Assembly: GCF_947502445.1 (NCBI RefSeq) | Contig: NZ_CANMZW010000041.1 | Location: 1-52,193, forward strand | Direction of reading: 5' to 3' | Source of the DNA: an uncultured Brevibacillus sp. | GTDB lineage: Bacteria; Bacillota; Bacilli; Brevibacillales; Brevibacillaceae | DNA length: 52,193 bases | Shown here: in pieces, positions 23,468-32,318 of the stretch | Layout of the letters: every line of letters begins with the position of its first letter | Position numbering within the stretch: position 1 is the first letter of the stretch | Notes under the pieces: model-generated | Told to the model about the DNA's origin: nothing | The model's database searches: none | The model's input: only the letters and a program-made list of their open reading frames with translations | Made by a program: the position numbers and the translations under genes

Positions 23468-24635
23468 ATTTCCCGAACTTTTTTGGCAGGAATGGAGAAA
23501 TCTTTTTACCAATAAAACAATTCGTAACGTCGTCTTCATTGTTCCGCTGATTTATTTGACGATGTTCGGCTTTCTGTACAGTGAGAAAAAAGTAATGGAA
23601 ATTCCGACCGTTCTCGTGGATGCAGACCAGAGTGAATTAAGCCGAGAGCTGTATCGCGCCTTTGAGGTCGACAAGACATTTCGGATTAATTCGGTTGTAG
23701 GTACCGAGGAAGAAGCAATGCAGCTTGTGGATAAAGGGGAGGCAAATGTCGCTCTCATCATCCCGCCGAGTCTGGAACAAAATGTAAAGGCTGGGCGTGA
23801 AGCAGAGGTACTCACCGTAATTGACGGCAGCAACATGATGATTTCGAATACCGCTGTCAGAGCAGCAAGCACGGTAGTCAAAACAGTTTCCGCTGGTGCT
23901 ACATTGAAGAAGCTGGAGGCAAAAGGCAGCTGGGGTGATGAAGGGAAGAACCTTTTTACCGGGATTGACTATCGCTATCGGGTCTTGTACAATCCGACGT
24001 TTAGCTACCTATCCTTTATGGTGTTTGGACTGGCTGGGACGGTGCTGCAGCAGGTCTTGTTCTTGGGAGTTGCCCTTTCAGTAACACAGCAAAAAGAAGC
24101 GGGTACCTGGAAGGAAACGATGGCCACCAACAGCTTTTTCGCCATCACGCTGAGCAAATTGCTCCCTTATTTCCTGGCAGGGACGCTCAATATGTTCCTC
24201 GGCTTCACACTGCTGTTAAAAGGCTTCAGTATCCCTTATTACGGAAGCACAGTTGACTTGATGATCGTTGCGAGTGCATTTAATCTCGCTGTTTTATCCA
24301 TTGGGTATATGATCTCGTTCTTCTCCAGCAACCAGCTCCAAGCTACGCAAATTGCGATGATGATTGCGGTACCGTCGTTTATGCTCTCGGGCTTTACATG
24401 GCCGTTCATGTCGATGCCGACAGTGATTGCTGCGATCGGGAAATCTTTGCCACTGACTTATTTTTTGGATGGGGTCAGAGAAATTTTGACCAAGGGACAC
24501 GGCTTGTCTTATGTGAGTAATGACCTCGCTGCTTTAGGCTTTATGACACTGGTTGGCTTGTTCGCAGCCTATGTCATTTACCTTGCCCAAACACGGAAAA
24601 AAACGGTAAAAACAAGTGACTCCCCAAGTGCATAG
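23457..24635 (+). CDS. ABC-2 type exporter permease
   Basis: Starts at one of two adjacent GTG codons (23457 or 23460) behind AAGGGG, giving 392 or 391 residues. One N-terminal transmembrane helix (VVFIVPLIYLTMFGFLY) is followed by a ~140-residue extracytoplasmic domain with the YhgE/DrrB-like sequence VLVDADQSELSREL. A block of five helices follows (from about residue 180), including the ABC-2 signature region FMLSGFTWPFMSMP before the last helices. No ATP-binding subunit is encoded next to it, so it must use an ATPase from elsewhere or belong to the ATPase-less arrangement seen with some HlyD partners. Confidence 0.88.
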   Translation: MVSKFPELFWQEWRNLFTNKTIRNVVFIVPLIYLTMFGFLYSEKKVMEIPTVLVDADQSELSRELYRAFEVDKTFRINSVVGTEEEAMQLVDKGEANVALIIPPSLEQNVKAGREAEVLTVIDGSNMMISNTAVRAASTVVKTVSAGATLKKLEAKGSWGDEGKNLFTGIDYRYRVLYNPTFSYLSFMVFGLAGTVLQQVLFLGVALSVTQQKEAGTWKETMATNSFFAITLSKLLPYFLAGTLNMFLGFTLLLKGFSIPYYGSTVDLMIVASAFNLAVLSIGYMISFFSSNQLQATQIAMMIAVPSFMLSGFTWPFMSMPTVIAAIGKSLPLTYFLDGVREILTKGHGLSYVSNDLAALGFMTLVGLFAAYVIYLAQTRKKTVKTSDSPSA

Positions 24636-24659
24636 GTAATTTTTTCGTAAAAGAAACGC

Positions 24660-24689
24660 TTGTGTTATAAAGAATCTTTCCTTTATACT
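24660..24689 (+). promoter_or_regulatory. Sigma-A promoter of ypuI
   Basis: TTGTGT (24660-24665), 18-bp spacer, TATACT (24684-24689), about 40 bases before the start codon. Confidence 0.6.
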
Positions 24690-24730
24690 TATTTTAAAAA
24701 AAGCAGATTCTTCAACGCTAGGGGGACATT

Positions 24731-25243
24731 ATGTCAGCGACTCATCTGAAACAATTGTGTGAAGAGACGTATACCAAGTTGAAAAGGGTTAGCATGGAAG
24801 TGGAACGTTATTTGAACCAGGTAACATTATCAAGTCTGGTTTCTGCATCCGGTGATCCGGAAGAGTTTGAATCCTACTACCGCAACTACCTTTCTGACCT
24901 GCGCCATTTGCTGGTCTACTGTGAGAATGCGTACGACAGGCTGGGGGTATCCCTTCGCCGAGCACGATTTAACGAGGAGTTTGCCGAGGAAGTACTGTAT
25001 CAGGTGTATCATACCTGTATCAATAACTTCTATTATCCCAAAGGCGAGGTCTATGATGAGGACGGGCGTTATTCTTATACCGGTCAAGATGCAATCATTT
25101 TCCGTAAGCAGGTAACTCCTGAATTACAACAATTGACCCTTTCCTTATCTAGAGTGTTTGAACAAATGCGAGACGAACTGCAATACTACGAAACAGACTA
25201 CATTACAAAAAAGCGGATGCAAAATGAACGAGCACAGGCGTAA
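24731..25243 (+). CDS. ypuI: YpuI-family protein (DUF3907)
   Basis: 170 residues, soluble and mostly helical, with many Tyr and acidic residues (FESYYRNYLSDLRHLLVYCENAYDRLGV, INNFYYPKGEVYDEDGRYSYTGQDAI). Length and motifs match B. subtilis YpuI, a conserved Bacillales protein of unknown function. ATG 24731 follows AGGGGG. The gene is monocistronic with its own promoter, and a strong terminator overlaps its stop codon. No active-site pattern is apparent. Confidence 0.8.
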   Translation: MSATHLKQLCEETYTKLKRVSMEVERYLNQVTLSSLVSASGDPEEFESYYRNYLSDLRHLLVYCENAYDRLGVSLRRARFNEEFAEEVLYQVYHTCINNFYYPKGEVYDEDGRYSYTGQDAIIFRKQVTPELQQLTLSLSRVFEQMRDELQYYETDYITKKRMQNERAQA

Positions 25244-25260
25244 ATGCCTGTGCTTTTTTT
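25231..25260 (+). terminator. Strong terminator overlapping the ypuI stop codon
   Basis: AGCACAGGC (25231-25239) pairs perfectly with GCCTGTGCT (25246-25254) and is followed by seven Ts. Confidence 0.95.
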
Positions 25261-25280
25261 CTGCGCGGACGATCCAGTTT

Positions 25281-25874
25281 TTATACGCCAACAGGCTGAC
25301 GGACGGTAGACACTAGGCGATCGACCTCGGCAAGCATATTCTCACGCACCGCATCGTCGACATAAGGTACCGCTGCAAAGTTTTGATAGGTGACGTCATA
25401 GCCAATCATCTGCAGGGTGCCATCCACAATCTGCTTGCTGACAACAGAGTCGAGACCGGTTGCTGACATTGTCTCTGCAGATTCCCGCGTGGTAGTAATT
25501 ACGATGGCCTGCTTATTGGTCAAAAGACCGATTGGACCATCTGCCTCATAGCGAAAGGCAAAGCCATTGGTAAAAACACGATCAATATAGCCTTTGAGGA
25601 TGGCGGGAGCGGACCACCACCACACGGGGTAAATCATGACCAGCAGATCCGCATCGGTAATAATCGTCTGCTCGGATGCGATATCAGCAGAAACCGTCCC
25701 CTGCTCGACACGCTGCATGTCGTCAGCGTTGAACACGGGCTGGAAGTTCATTTGATACAGATTACGTACCTCATAAGTGATTTGCTGCTTGTCCAGCGCT
25801 TGAGTTACACGAGAGAGGATACCATGACAAAAGCTTTCCGTTCCTTCTTGGGCAAAAACAATACATGCTTTCAT
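25281..25874 (-). CDS. Flavodoxin-fold NAD(P)H:quinone oxidoreductase
   Basis: 197 residues, Flavodoxin_2 family (MdaB/KefF/YwrO group). The FMN- or FAD-binding loop is near the N-terminus (IVFAQEGTESFCHG). The family motif YPVWWWSAPAILKGYIDRVFTNGFAF is split across residues ~82-107. These enzymes reduce quinones, nitro or azo compounds by two electrons and act in electrophile defence. ATG 25874 follows AGGAGGATCG. Its position after the subtilase gene on the same strand, with a ~50-base gap, leaves open whether they share a transcript. Confidence 0.88.
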   Translation of the reverse strand: MKACIVFAQEGTESFCHGILSRVTQALDKQQITYEVRNLYQMNFQPVFNADDMQRVEQGTVSADIASEQTIITDADLLVMIYPVWWWSAPAILKGYIDRVFTNGFAFRYEADGPIGLLTNKQAIVITTTRESAETMSATGLDSVVSKQIVDGTLQMIGYDVTYQNFAAVPYVDDAVRENMLAEVDRLVSTVRQPVGV

Positions 25875-25927
25875 ATTCGATCCTCCTGATTGAAAATGTA
25901 TTGGGAAAGGCTTAGACTCCCCTAGGT

Positions 25928-27337
25928 TTATTGGAAACCAGCTCGTAGACGCAACAAGAATTTATGGAACAGGCCACCCACGGTTTGGTGCTCTGGAGGC
26001 TGTTCAGTTTGCGCAGGCTCAACCGGACGCAGCTGCCGCAATGTCTGGTTGACGTCGATCATTCCGTAGCCGTATAGCTGATCGTGTCCAGGGGGGCCGA
26101 GGTCAACAGCTGATTTGCGGATGACGTCCATCACATCACGATTTTTCATGTCGGGTTGAACGGAGCGAACCAGTGCAGCTAATGCAGCGACATGCGGGCA
26201 AGCCATCGAGGTGCCTGACAAGGAGGCGTAATCACTGTAGATATAGGTGCTGGGAATATCTACTCCAGGGGCGGAGACATCGACGTGCTCACCAAAATTG
26301 GAAAAGTCGGCACGCTCTTTTCGATGGTCGACAGCCGCAACGGAGAGGACTTCGTCATAAGCAGCCGGATAACTCGGTTGATCGCTGGCGTCATTTCCTG
26401 AGGCGGCAACCAGAACCACATTTTTTTGGAAGGCATACTGGCAAGCTTCCTTGAGCGCAGCAGAAGAGGTGTAATTGCCGACACTGAGGTTAATCACATC
26501 CGCTCCATGATCCGTTGCCCAATAGATGCCTTGGGCGATATCTACAGCCGAGCCTGAGCCGTCAGCACCAATCGCTTTGATTGGCATCAGCTTGCTTTTC
26601 CAGGTCATCCCGGCTATTCCGTCCTTGTTATTGGTCTTGGCAGCGATAACACCTGAGACGTGAGTGCCGTGTCCGTTATCGTCCTGAGGCTTATTATTGT
26701 CTTCCAGTACGTTATAGCCTTCAACGAGCTTTCCGGCAAATTCCGGATGGTTCATATCTACACCTGTATCTACAACAGCGACGATGACATCACTGCTGCC
26801 TTCGCTGATGTCCCAGCTCTTTTCCATCCCGATGAGCGGCAAGTTCCACTGATACTCGGTGTAATACGTATCGTTAGGCTTTCTGTTTGGCAGCAACAGA
26901 TAATTGGGTTCAGCGTAAGCAGAGTCAGGATGCTCTGCCAGTTTTTTCATTAATTGCTTGGTGGTCAGGCTGCGTGACTTGATGATCAAAAATTTATCAA
27001 AATCGCGTTTGATCTTAGCGTCGAGGGAAGCTACAAGAGCATCAATCTTTTTTTGCTCGGGTCTGGGGGAGAAGCGCACGACTACTTCATGCTCCACATA
27101 ATGACTGCGATCGCGCGGGTTATGGTGGAGTGTTTGGATATGGCTTTTTCCTTCTAAGCTACGACGTATGTCTTTGACTTGCTCGATATAGTTGATTCGT
27201 GGAATACTAGCCCCTATCGAAGTGACTTTGGGATGAGGCTCGCGCATTTCCTGCTCGGCATTCTGATGCATTCGATAAGGAACAACAACAAGTCCGACCA
27301 AGGCGATGGCAACAGCTAACGTGGGCAAGACTCGCAA
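25928..27337 (-). CDS. Subtilisin-family (S8) serine protease, membrane-anchored or secreted
   Basis: 469 residues from TTG 27337, 9 bases after GGAGGGAG. An N-terminal hydrophobic stretch (LPTLAVAIALVGLVVVPY) serves as a signal or anchor with no obvious signal-peptidase site. Residues ~80-150 are an inhibitor I9-type propeptide. The catalytic triad is D190 (VVDTGVD), H223 (GHGTHVSG) and S377 (SGTSMACPH), with oxyanion N315 (AASGND). A Pro/Gln-rich tail of ~40 residues follows the protease domain. It is probably an extracellular peptidase that cleaves its own propeptide. It lies downstream of a TRIC-like channel gene on the same strand with a 70-base gap. Confidence 0.93.
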   Translation of the reverse strand: MRVLPTLAVAIALVGLVVVPYRMHQNAEQEMREPHPKVTSIGASIPRINYIEQVKDIRRSLEGKSHIQTLHHNPRDRSHYVEHEVVVRFSPRPEQKKIDALVASLDAKIKRDFDKFLIIKSRSLTTKQLMKKLAEHPDSAYAEPNYLLLPNRKPNDTYYTEYQWNLPLIGMEKSWDISEGSSDVIVAVVDTGVDMNHPEFAGKLVEGYNVLEDNNKPQDDNGHGTHVSGVIAAKTNNKDGIAGMTWKSKLMPIKAIGADGSGSAVDIAQGIYWATDHGADVINLSVGNYTSSAALKEACQYAFQKNVVLVAASGNDASDQPSYPAAYDEVLSVAAVDHRKERADFSNFGEHVDVSAPGVDIPSTYIYSDYASLSGTSMACPHVAALAALVRSVQPDMKNRDVMDVIRKSAVDLGPPGHDQLYGYGMIDVNQTLRQLRPVEPAQTEQPPEHQTVGGLFHKFLLRLRAGFQ

Positions 27338-27407
27338 AAAAATTCACTCCCTCCAGTGCTTATGGATATAGCCTGCACACGGAGAGAGTGATTATGAAGG
27401 AAAAAGC

Positions 27408-28040
27408 TTACATTCGATTGTTAAGTGGACGAACACTTGCTGAACGCAGCGAACGGCGAGGGAGCTTCCAGCCATGATACACAGAGATCATCCGGCAAAG
27501 CACGATCGCCATAAAAAGTCCGTACAGCTCGATGACTGTTGTGGTCCATTTGAGACCGACCGCAAGCCCCGCACCCATTGCCCACATTGCGTATATTTCT
27601 TCTTTGAAAACGAGTGGCTTGCGACCAGCGAGCACATCTCTGATGATTCCGCCGCCAATTCCTGTCAATACAGCAGCGACAATCGTAGCGCTAAGCGGGT
27701 AATTCATTTTTGTCGCATACATCGCACCTTGAATGGCAAAAGCAGAGAGTCCGACTGCGTCAAAGAACATTCCCCATCGATCCCAGTACCGTAGATATTT
27801 TTGCGGAAGGATAAAGACGATAAGCATAGTGACGAGAGCGATGGTAAATAGTGTTCCTTGGTTCCAAAAAGACGTAAGAGGTATGCCTAACAGGATATTG
27901 CGCATGATCCCGCCACCGAATGCGGTAGCCATTCCGAGAACGATTACCCCCAAGATGTCATATTCCTCTTCCATGGCAATGATGGCGCCACTTATGACAA
28001 ACGCCACCGTGCCAACGATGTTAAACCATTCCCAAGACAT
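27408..28040 (-). CDS. TRIC-type cation channel family protein (UPF0126)
   Basis: 210 residues with about seven hydrophobic helices arranged as an inverted repeat. The two glycine-rich signatures FGGGIMRN and IGGGIIRD each sit in a kinked helix, as in bacterial TRIC channels, which conduct monovalent cations as trimers. A short basic C-terminal tail follows (RRSLRSASVRPLNNRM). ATG 28040 is preceded by AAGGGCG at a rather long distance. It follows the HAD phosphatase gene by 24 bases and probably shares its transcript. Confidence 0.88.
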   Translation of the reverse strand: MSWEWFNIVGTVAFVISGAIIAMEEEYDILGVIVLGMATAFGGGIMRNILLGIPLTSFWNQGTLFTIALVTMLIVFILPQKYLRYWDRWGMFFDAVGLSAFAIQGAMYATKMNYPLSATIVAAVLTGIGGGIIRDVLAGRKPLVFKEEIYAMWAMGAGLAVGLKWTTTVIELYGLFMAIVLCRMISVYHGWKLPRRSLRSASVRPLNNRM

Positions 28041-28064
28041 GTTTTTGTTTCAACGCCCTTCCAT

Positions 28065-28838
28065 TTAGATCAATCCGAGCTGTAATAATCCGTGGTGGAT
28101 TCCACCATCATTGACGTGACGAGTGACCATGTTGGCATGCGGCTTCAGCTCTTCGTGAGCATTGCCCATGGCTACACCCATCCCAACGTAAGAGAGCATT
28201 TCTTTATCGTTTAATCCATCGCCAAATGCTACGGCTTCGTCTGGTGAGAGTCCAAAGTGATGCAAGATCGCTTCAATTCCTCGTGCCTTGGAGCCATTTG
28301 GCGGCAGGATATCCAAAACTTGTGGGTGCCAGCGAATATAGGAGACCTCATTGTAGCGACCGATATAAGGGTGCTCATCCTGCTTGCTGCAGTAGAGAAA
28401 AGCTTGGTAGATCGGCGTTTCCTTCCAGTAGCCTGGGCGATAGTCAGGGTGAGGCAATTGCAAAGAGTCGAACGATTCCATCACGTGTGGATGGTTGCTG
28501 ACATTGGCAAAGCATGTTTTTGCACTGAGGAAAACCATCGGATGGTTGTTGCTATCCGCCATTCCTTCAAGCGTGGCCAGCGTTTCTGGCGCAACAGGGG
28601 TGTGATGCACCAAAGCGCCCTCGCTCATTGCATAAGACCCGTTAAAACCGACGAATGTATCGATCCCGAGCTGATCGGCAATCGGCTTTAAGTGATAGGG
28701 AGAACGACCAGTCGCGATTGCTACCTTGACACCATTTTCCTTTAGCTGCGATACAGCCTTGATCGTTGTTTCAGGAATCACATGCTCTGTATTCAGCAGC
28801 GTTCCGTCAATATCAAAAAAGACGATTTTGTAGTTCAT
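28065..28838 (-). CDS. Cof-type HAD-superfamily phosphatase
   Basis: 257 residues from ATG 28838 with GGAGAGGAA upstream; the frame stays open to 28892 but the extra residues are not family-like. HAD motif I is FFDIDGTLL with D9 and D11, motif II is IATGRSPYH, and the late motifs are AFGDGLNDKEMLSYVGMGVAMGNA. The cap is the C2B (Cof) type, usual for sugar-phosphate, pyridoxal-phosphate or flavin-nucleotide phosphatases. The substrate is not predictable. It is probably cotranscribed with the channel gene downstream. Confidence 0.9.
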   Translation of the reverse strand: MNYKIVFFDIDGTLLNTEHVIPETTIKAVSQLKENGVKVAIATGRSPYHLKPIADQLGIDTFVGFNGSYAMSEGALVHHTPVAPETLATLEGMADSNNHPMVFLSAKTCFANVSNHPHVMESFDSLQLPHPDYRPGYWKETPIYQAFLYCSKQDEHPYIGRYNEVSYIRWHPQVLDILPPNGSKARGIEAILHHFGLSPDEAVAFGDGLNDKEMLSYVGMGVAMGNAHEELKPHANMVTRHVNDGGIHHGLLQLGLI

Positions 28839-28908
28839 GTCTATTCCTCTCCACTCTTTCTTTTCTCTATATGACCTTACAGGCATTTTCACACAAAAAA
28901 ATAGGAAA

Positions 28909-28933
28909 AGGAATGCCCGGAAAAGACATTCCT
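28909..28933 (-). terminator. Probable terminator of msmX
   Basis: AGGAATG (minus strand, from 28933) pairs with CATTCCT (ending 28909) and is followed on the minus strand by a T-rich tract. Confidence 0.6.
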
Positions 28934-28946
28934 CTTCACTTTGCTA

Positions 28947-30062
28947 TTAGAATACAGCCTGCTGTGTCTCGCTGTCAAATAGATGACATTTGGAAAGATC
29001 CATGCCAAGCTTAACGGTCATTTTTGGCTTCAAGCCTTCACGGGAATCAACGCGGGCCACCATTTGGGCATCACCGATATTCGTAAAGTAAACATACAGC
29101 TCAGAACCCATATTTTCCACGACATCGATCTCGGCATTCAGGAAGCTCTCAAACGGGTTTGCTTCCAAAAATGTAGAGTCACTGTAGATATCTTCTGGAC
29201 GAATCCCAAAAAAGGCAGATCTATTTACATACCCGTGATCACGCACGAGCTTTGCCTTGTCTTCAGGGAAACGGATATGAATGTTGGGAGCCTCAAATAC
29301 GCAGACGCCATCCTTTTCCAGAACAGTACCTTTTACAAAATTCATTGCAGGTGAACCGATAAAGCTCGCCACAAACAGGTTGACCGGCTTGTTATAGATC
29401 TCGGTAGGGGTCGCTACCTGTTGGATAAACCCGTCCTTCATGACTACGATCCGATCTCCCATGGTCATCGCTTCTGTCTGGTCATGCGTGACATAAATGA
29501 TCGTCGTATTCAATCGTTGATGCAGCTTCAAGATTTCCGTGCGCATCTGTACCCGCAGCTTGGCGTCCAGATTGGACAACGGTTCGTCCATCAGGAAAAC
29601 CTGAGGCTCTCGCACGATGGCTCTGCCAAGTGCCACACGCTGACGCTGACCGCCTGACAAAGCTTTAGGCTTACGATCTAACAGATGAGAAATGTCCAAA
29701 ATACGGGCAGCTTCCTGAATTCGTTTTTCAATCTCGGACTTTGAAAATTTGCGCAATTTCAGACCGAATGCCATATTTTCATAGACGTTCATATGCGGGT
29801 AGAGCGCATAGCTTTGAAAGACCATGGCGATGTCCCTGTCTTTAGGGGCAACGTCATTAACTCGACGATCTCCTATGTACATGTCGCCTTCAGAGATTTC
29901 TTCCAGACCGGCAATCATGCGCAGTGTGGTAGACTTGCCGCAGCCTGAAGGACCGACAAGAACGAGGAACTCTCGGTCATGGATGTCCAAGTGAAAATCA
30001 TCAACAGCTGTTACATTGTTTCCATATCGCTTGTAAATGTGGGAAAGCGTCACCTTTGCCAT
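28947..30062 (-). CDS. msmX: Sugar ABC transporter ATPase (MsmX/UgpC type)
   Basis: 371 residues from ATG 30062, 8 bases after GGAGGTG; the frame opens earlier but lacks family similarity. Walker A is GPSGCGKST, the Q-loop is FQSYALYPHM, the signature is ALSGGQRQRVALGRA, Walker B is VFLMDEPLSNLD, and the H-loop is VTHDQTEAM. A C-terminal TOBE/MalK-type regulatory domain follows. In Bacillus, MsmX energises several sugar importers whose operons lack their own ATPase. Here too no permease or binding-protein gene is adjacent, which fits the shared-ATPase role. Confidence 0.93.
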   Translation of the reverse strand: MAKVTLSHIYKRYGNNVTAVDDFHLDIHDREFLVLVGPSGCGKSTTLRMIAGLEEISEGDMYIGDRRVNDVAPKDRDIAMVFQSYALYPHMNVYENMAFGLKLRKFSKSEIEKRIQEAARILDISHLLDRKPKALSGGQRQRVALGRAIVREPQVFLMDEPLSNLDAKLRVQMRTEILKLHQRLNTTIIYVTHDQTEAMTMGDRIVVMKDGFIQQVATPTEIYNKPVNLFVASFIGSPAMNFVKGTVLEKDGVCVFEAPNIHIRFPEDKAKLVRDHGYVNRSAFFGIRPEDIYSDSTFLEANPFESFLNAEIDVVENMGSELYVYFTNIGDAQMVARVDSREGLKPKMTVKLGMDLSKCHLFDSETQQAVF

Positions 30063-30176
30063 TGAGCAGGCACCTCCGACATAAATATAGAAAGAAAGCA
30101 AGTTCTTGGGTTCGTTACAAGAATCGTATCAGTCGGACGGAGAATGATCTATGGCAATAATGCACAAAATGTTTTG

Positions 30177-31196
30177 TTAATTCTGTCGAAAGAGCAAAAA
30201 TAGCTGTAGCAGGACGGCATCGGGAAACAGGCGCGGGTCTAAGCCTGTTAGTTCGGTCAGCTTGTCCAATCTGTACAATAGCGTGTTTCGATGGATAAAG
30301 AGCTGGCGCGCAGTATCACTTACATTTAATTGGCGGGAAAATAACGTCTCCAACGTCTCTAGCTGCTCCGTATTAAGCTGCGGAATGGTGACGAGTGAGC
30401 AGATAAGCTCTGAAAGCATCTTGGCATCTTGCGGTGCTAGAGATGCTGCCCATCGCTCCAATGTATACGACCAGCTCCCGGCAACCATCGCTTTCGGACG
30501 ATAGATGGCAATCGCCTGAGATAAGGACAGTAAGCGTGCGAGCTCCTTGTCCAAAGCAGAGGACGAGGAGAGGGGCGATCCTACAAGCATGCGGATATTT
30601 TCCATCCATTCGGTTGTGATTAAGTCATGCAGTCCTGATGCCCACTCCAGCAATTCCTCTTTATCACTTTGATTTCCCAGCATAGACAATGGGACGATCA
30701 GGAAAAGATAGGAGTGATTCAAAGGGATAAAGAGCAGCGAAGGACTCTTCTGTTCGTCATTTTTAAAGAAATCATGCAAAAGCGGCTGCATAGCGGTCCA
30801 CTCAAAGGTACTGTCCACTCGACATCTTTCCAGAAGAAAGCAGACGCGCTTCCCGAGCCAGGGCCAATGCTGTTCCATGTGTGCTGGGGAAGGACCGGGA
30901 GTCCCTGCTGCAATTCCTCGTAACCATGAGCTTAGCTGCTCGGGGAACGATGTCTTTTGTTCCGGTTGGGAAAAAAACAGATTCAGCATGGCACGCGCAG
31001 CGCCATCCCATTTACTCGATTCGATGAAAACGAGCCATATCTCGGCATGATTTTGGGCGTAGGCAATTAGCTCCCAGCCGCGCTGCGAATACTCTCGCTC
31101 TAGCGAATCCGCGCTGCTTGCATCAGTGAGCAAGCATGCAATTGGCAGACCGGTTGCTTGACGAATTTTCTCCACGTCTCTCGTCCAATTTTCCAT
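30177..31196 (-). CDS. PucR/CdaR-type helix-turn-helix regulator
   Basis: 339 residues from ATG 31196, about 5 bases after GAGATGAGGG; earlier in-frame starts (31208, 31214) overlap that site. The last ~60 residues are the PucR/CdaR C-terminal HTH (DTARQLFIHRNTLLYRLDKLTELTGLDP). The region before it is a GGDEF-like CdaR domain, and the N-terminal ~110 residues are not recognisable. It lies 115 bases upstream of msmX on the same strand, so control of msmX or of sugar uptake is plausible but unproven. Confidence 0.82.
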   Translation of the reverse strand: MENWTRDVEKIRQATGLPIACLLTDASSADSLEREYSQRGWELIAYAQNHAEIWLVFIESSKWDGAARAMLNLFFSQPEQKTSFPEQLSSWLRGIAAGTPGPSPAHMEQHWPWLGKRVCFLLERCRVDSTFEWTAMQPLLHDFFKNDEQKSPSLLFIPLNHSYLFLIVPLSMLGNQSDKEELLEWASGLHDLITTEWMENIRMLVGSPLSSSSALDKELARLLSLSQAIAIYRPKAMVAGSWSYTLERWAASLAPQDAKMLSELICSLVTIPQLNTEQLETLETLFSRQLNVSDTARQLFIHRNTLLYRLDKLTELTGLDPRLFPDAVLLQLFLLFRQN

Positions 31197-31239
31197 AGAA
31201 GCCCTCATCTCCAAAAAAATAGAGTAAGGCTATTATACC

Positions 31240-32148
31240 TTACTCCATGACAAGTGTGGCGGCTGTCTCCGACAAAGAGGGCGAGACTGCAGCCGGTTCA
31301 TAATAAGTAGCAGTCGAGGATGCGCCAACCAACGTATGCAGGGTCAATTCTGGTCGAGAGCGCAGGCGAATGTTAACACCTGTTTGCCCAAGTCCTTCAC
31401 TAATATAAAACGGTCTACCGTCCATTTCGTGCAAGCCTTTGACCATATTCAATTTTGGCAGCTGACCCATTTTTGCCAAATGGAAAGGGCGTGGCCAATG
31501 AATTTGCCCACCGTGAAAATGCCCGGACAGCAAATAATCATAAGCGTAATCCTTCATCTGTAGCACAATATTGGGGTCATGAGTCAAAACGAGTCTAGTA
31601 CCCGCTTCAGGGACATGCTGAAACGACTTTTCCAGCTCACTGCGGCGAGTAGCAAAATCGTCTACGCCAATAATATGAAGAGGCTGGCCATGATGATAGA
31701 CGGTTACATGCTCATTGATCAGAACACGGCAGCCTAATTGTTCAAGCGCCTTTTTCAGTTCGCGTAGCTTGGTTGTTTTTAATACATAGTCGTGATTTCC
31801 GAAGACGACGTATGTGCCTAGGGCAGGCTGTAAGCTCATAATGGTTCGAACATACTCAACAGCTTTAGGAATATTTTTTTGTCGATCAAGCAAGTCACCC
31901 GTAATCGCAATCAAGTCGAGCGGTTGGGCAGAAAATTTGGCGACTACATGATCCGCGTCGACAGACAGATTTTCCATGTGTAAATCAGACAGGTGTAATA
32001 CTGACAGTGGTTCCCAGACACTCGTATCAGTCATTCGAGCCGATTTTTGCAGAGGAATCGTGACAGCTTGTGTATGAACATCGAATGTATTGCGGTAGGC
32101 ACGTATCGAGAGCAAAGCGATAGCAACCGCGAGTATAATCCAAGCCAT
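31240..32148 (-). CDS. Membrane-associated metallophosphoesterase (YkuE-like)
   Basis: 302 residues. An N-terminal hydrophobic segment (WIILAVAIALLSI) anchors or exports it. The calcineurin-like motifs are all present: HLSDLH, GDLLD, GNHD, LTHDP and GHFHGGQ, which bind two metals. Family members related to YkuE/LpxH-like proteins hydrolyse phosphodiesters or phospholipid-linked substrates at the membrane. ATG 32148 follows AAAGGAGATGG. On the minus strand TATAAT lies at 32192-32187 as the probable -10. It is followed 44 bases later by the PucR/CdaR-type gene and could be cotranscribed with it. Confidence 0.88.
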   Translation of the reverse strand: MAWIILAVAIALLSIRAYRNTFDVHTQAVTIPLQKSARMTDTSVWEPLSVLHLSDLHMENLSVDADHVVAKFSAQPLDLIAITGDLLDRQKNIPKAVEYVRTIMSLQPALGTYVVFGNHDYVLKTTKLRELKKALEQLGCRVLINEHVTVYHHGQPLHIIGVDDFATRRSELEKSFQHVPEAGTRLVLTHDPNIVLQMKDYAYDYLLSGHFHGGQIHWPRPFHLAKMGQLPKLNMVKGLHEMDGRPFYISEGLGQTGVNIRLRSRPELTLHTLVGASSTATYYEPAAVSPSLSETAATLVME

Positions 32149-32318
32149 AGTAGTTTGCCATCTCCTTTGTCTTGCGAATACCGCTCATTATACTAGATTT
32201 TTTCACGAAACGAATAAGTAGGTTTTTGGTAGAAGGAATTTCACAGGATGTGCAGAAATATTATGAATGTTGCGGTGCATAGAAAAATCAATTTAGAGGG
32301 ATTTAGGAGAGTGAGTGT

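Noticed and set aside
27394..27477. 27-codon plus-strand frame with GGAGAGAG upstream
   Set aside because: It lies mostly opposite the 3' end of the channel gene and encodes a low-information basic peptide.
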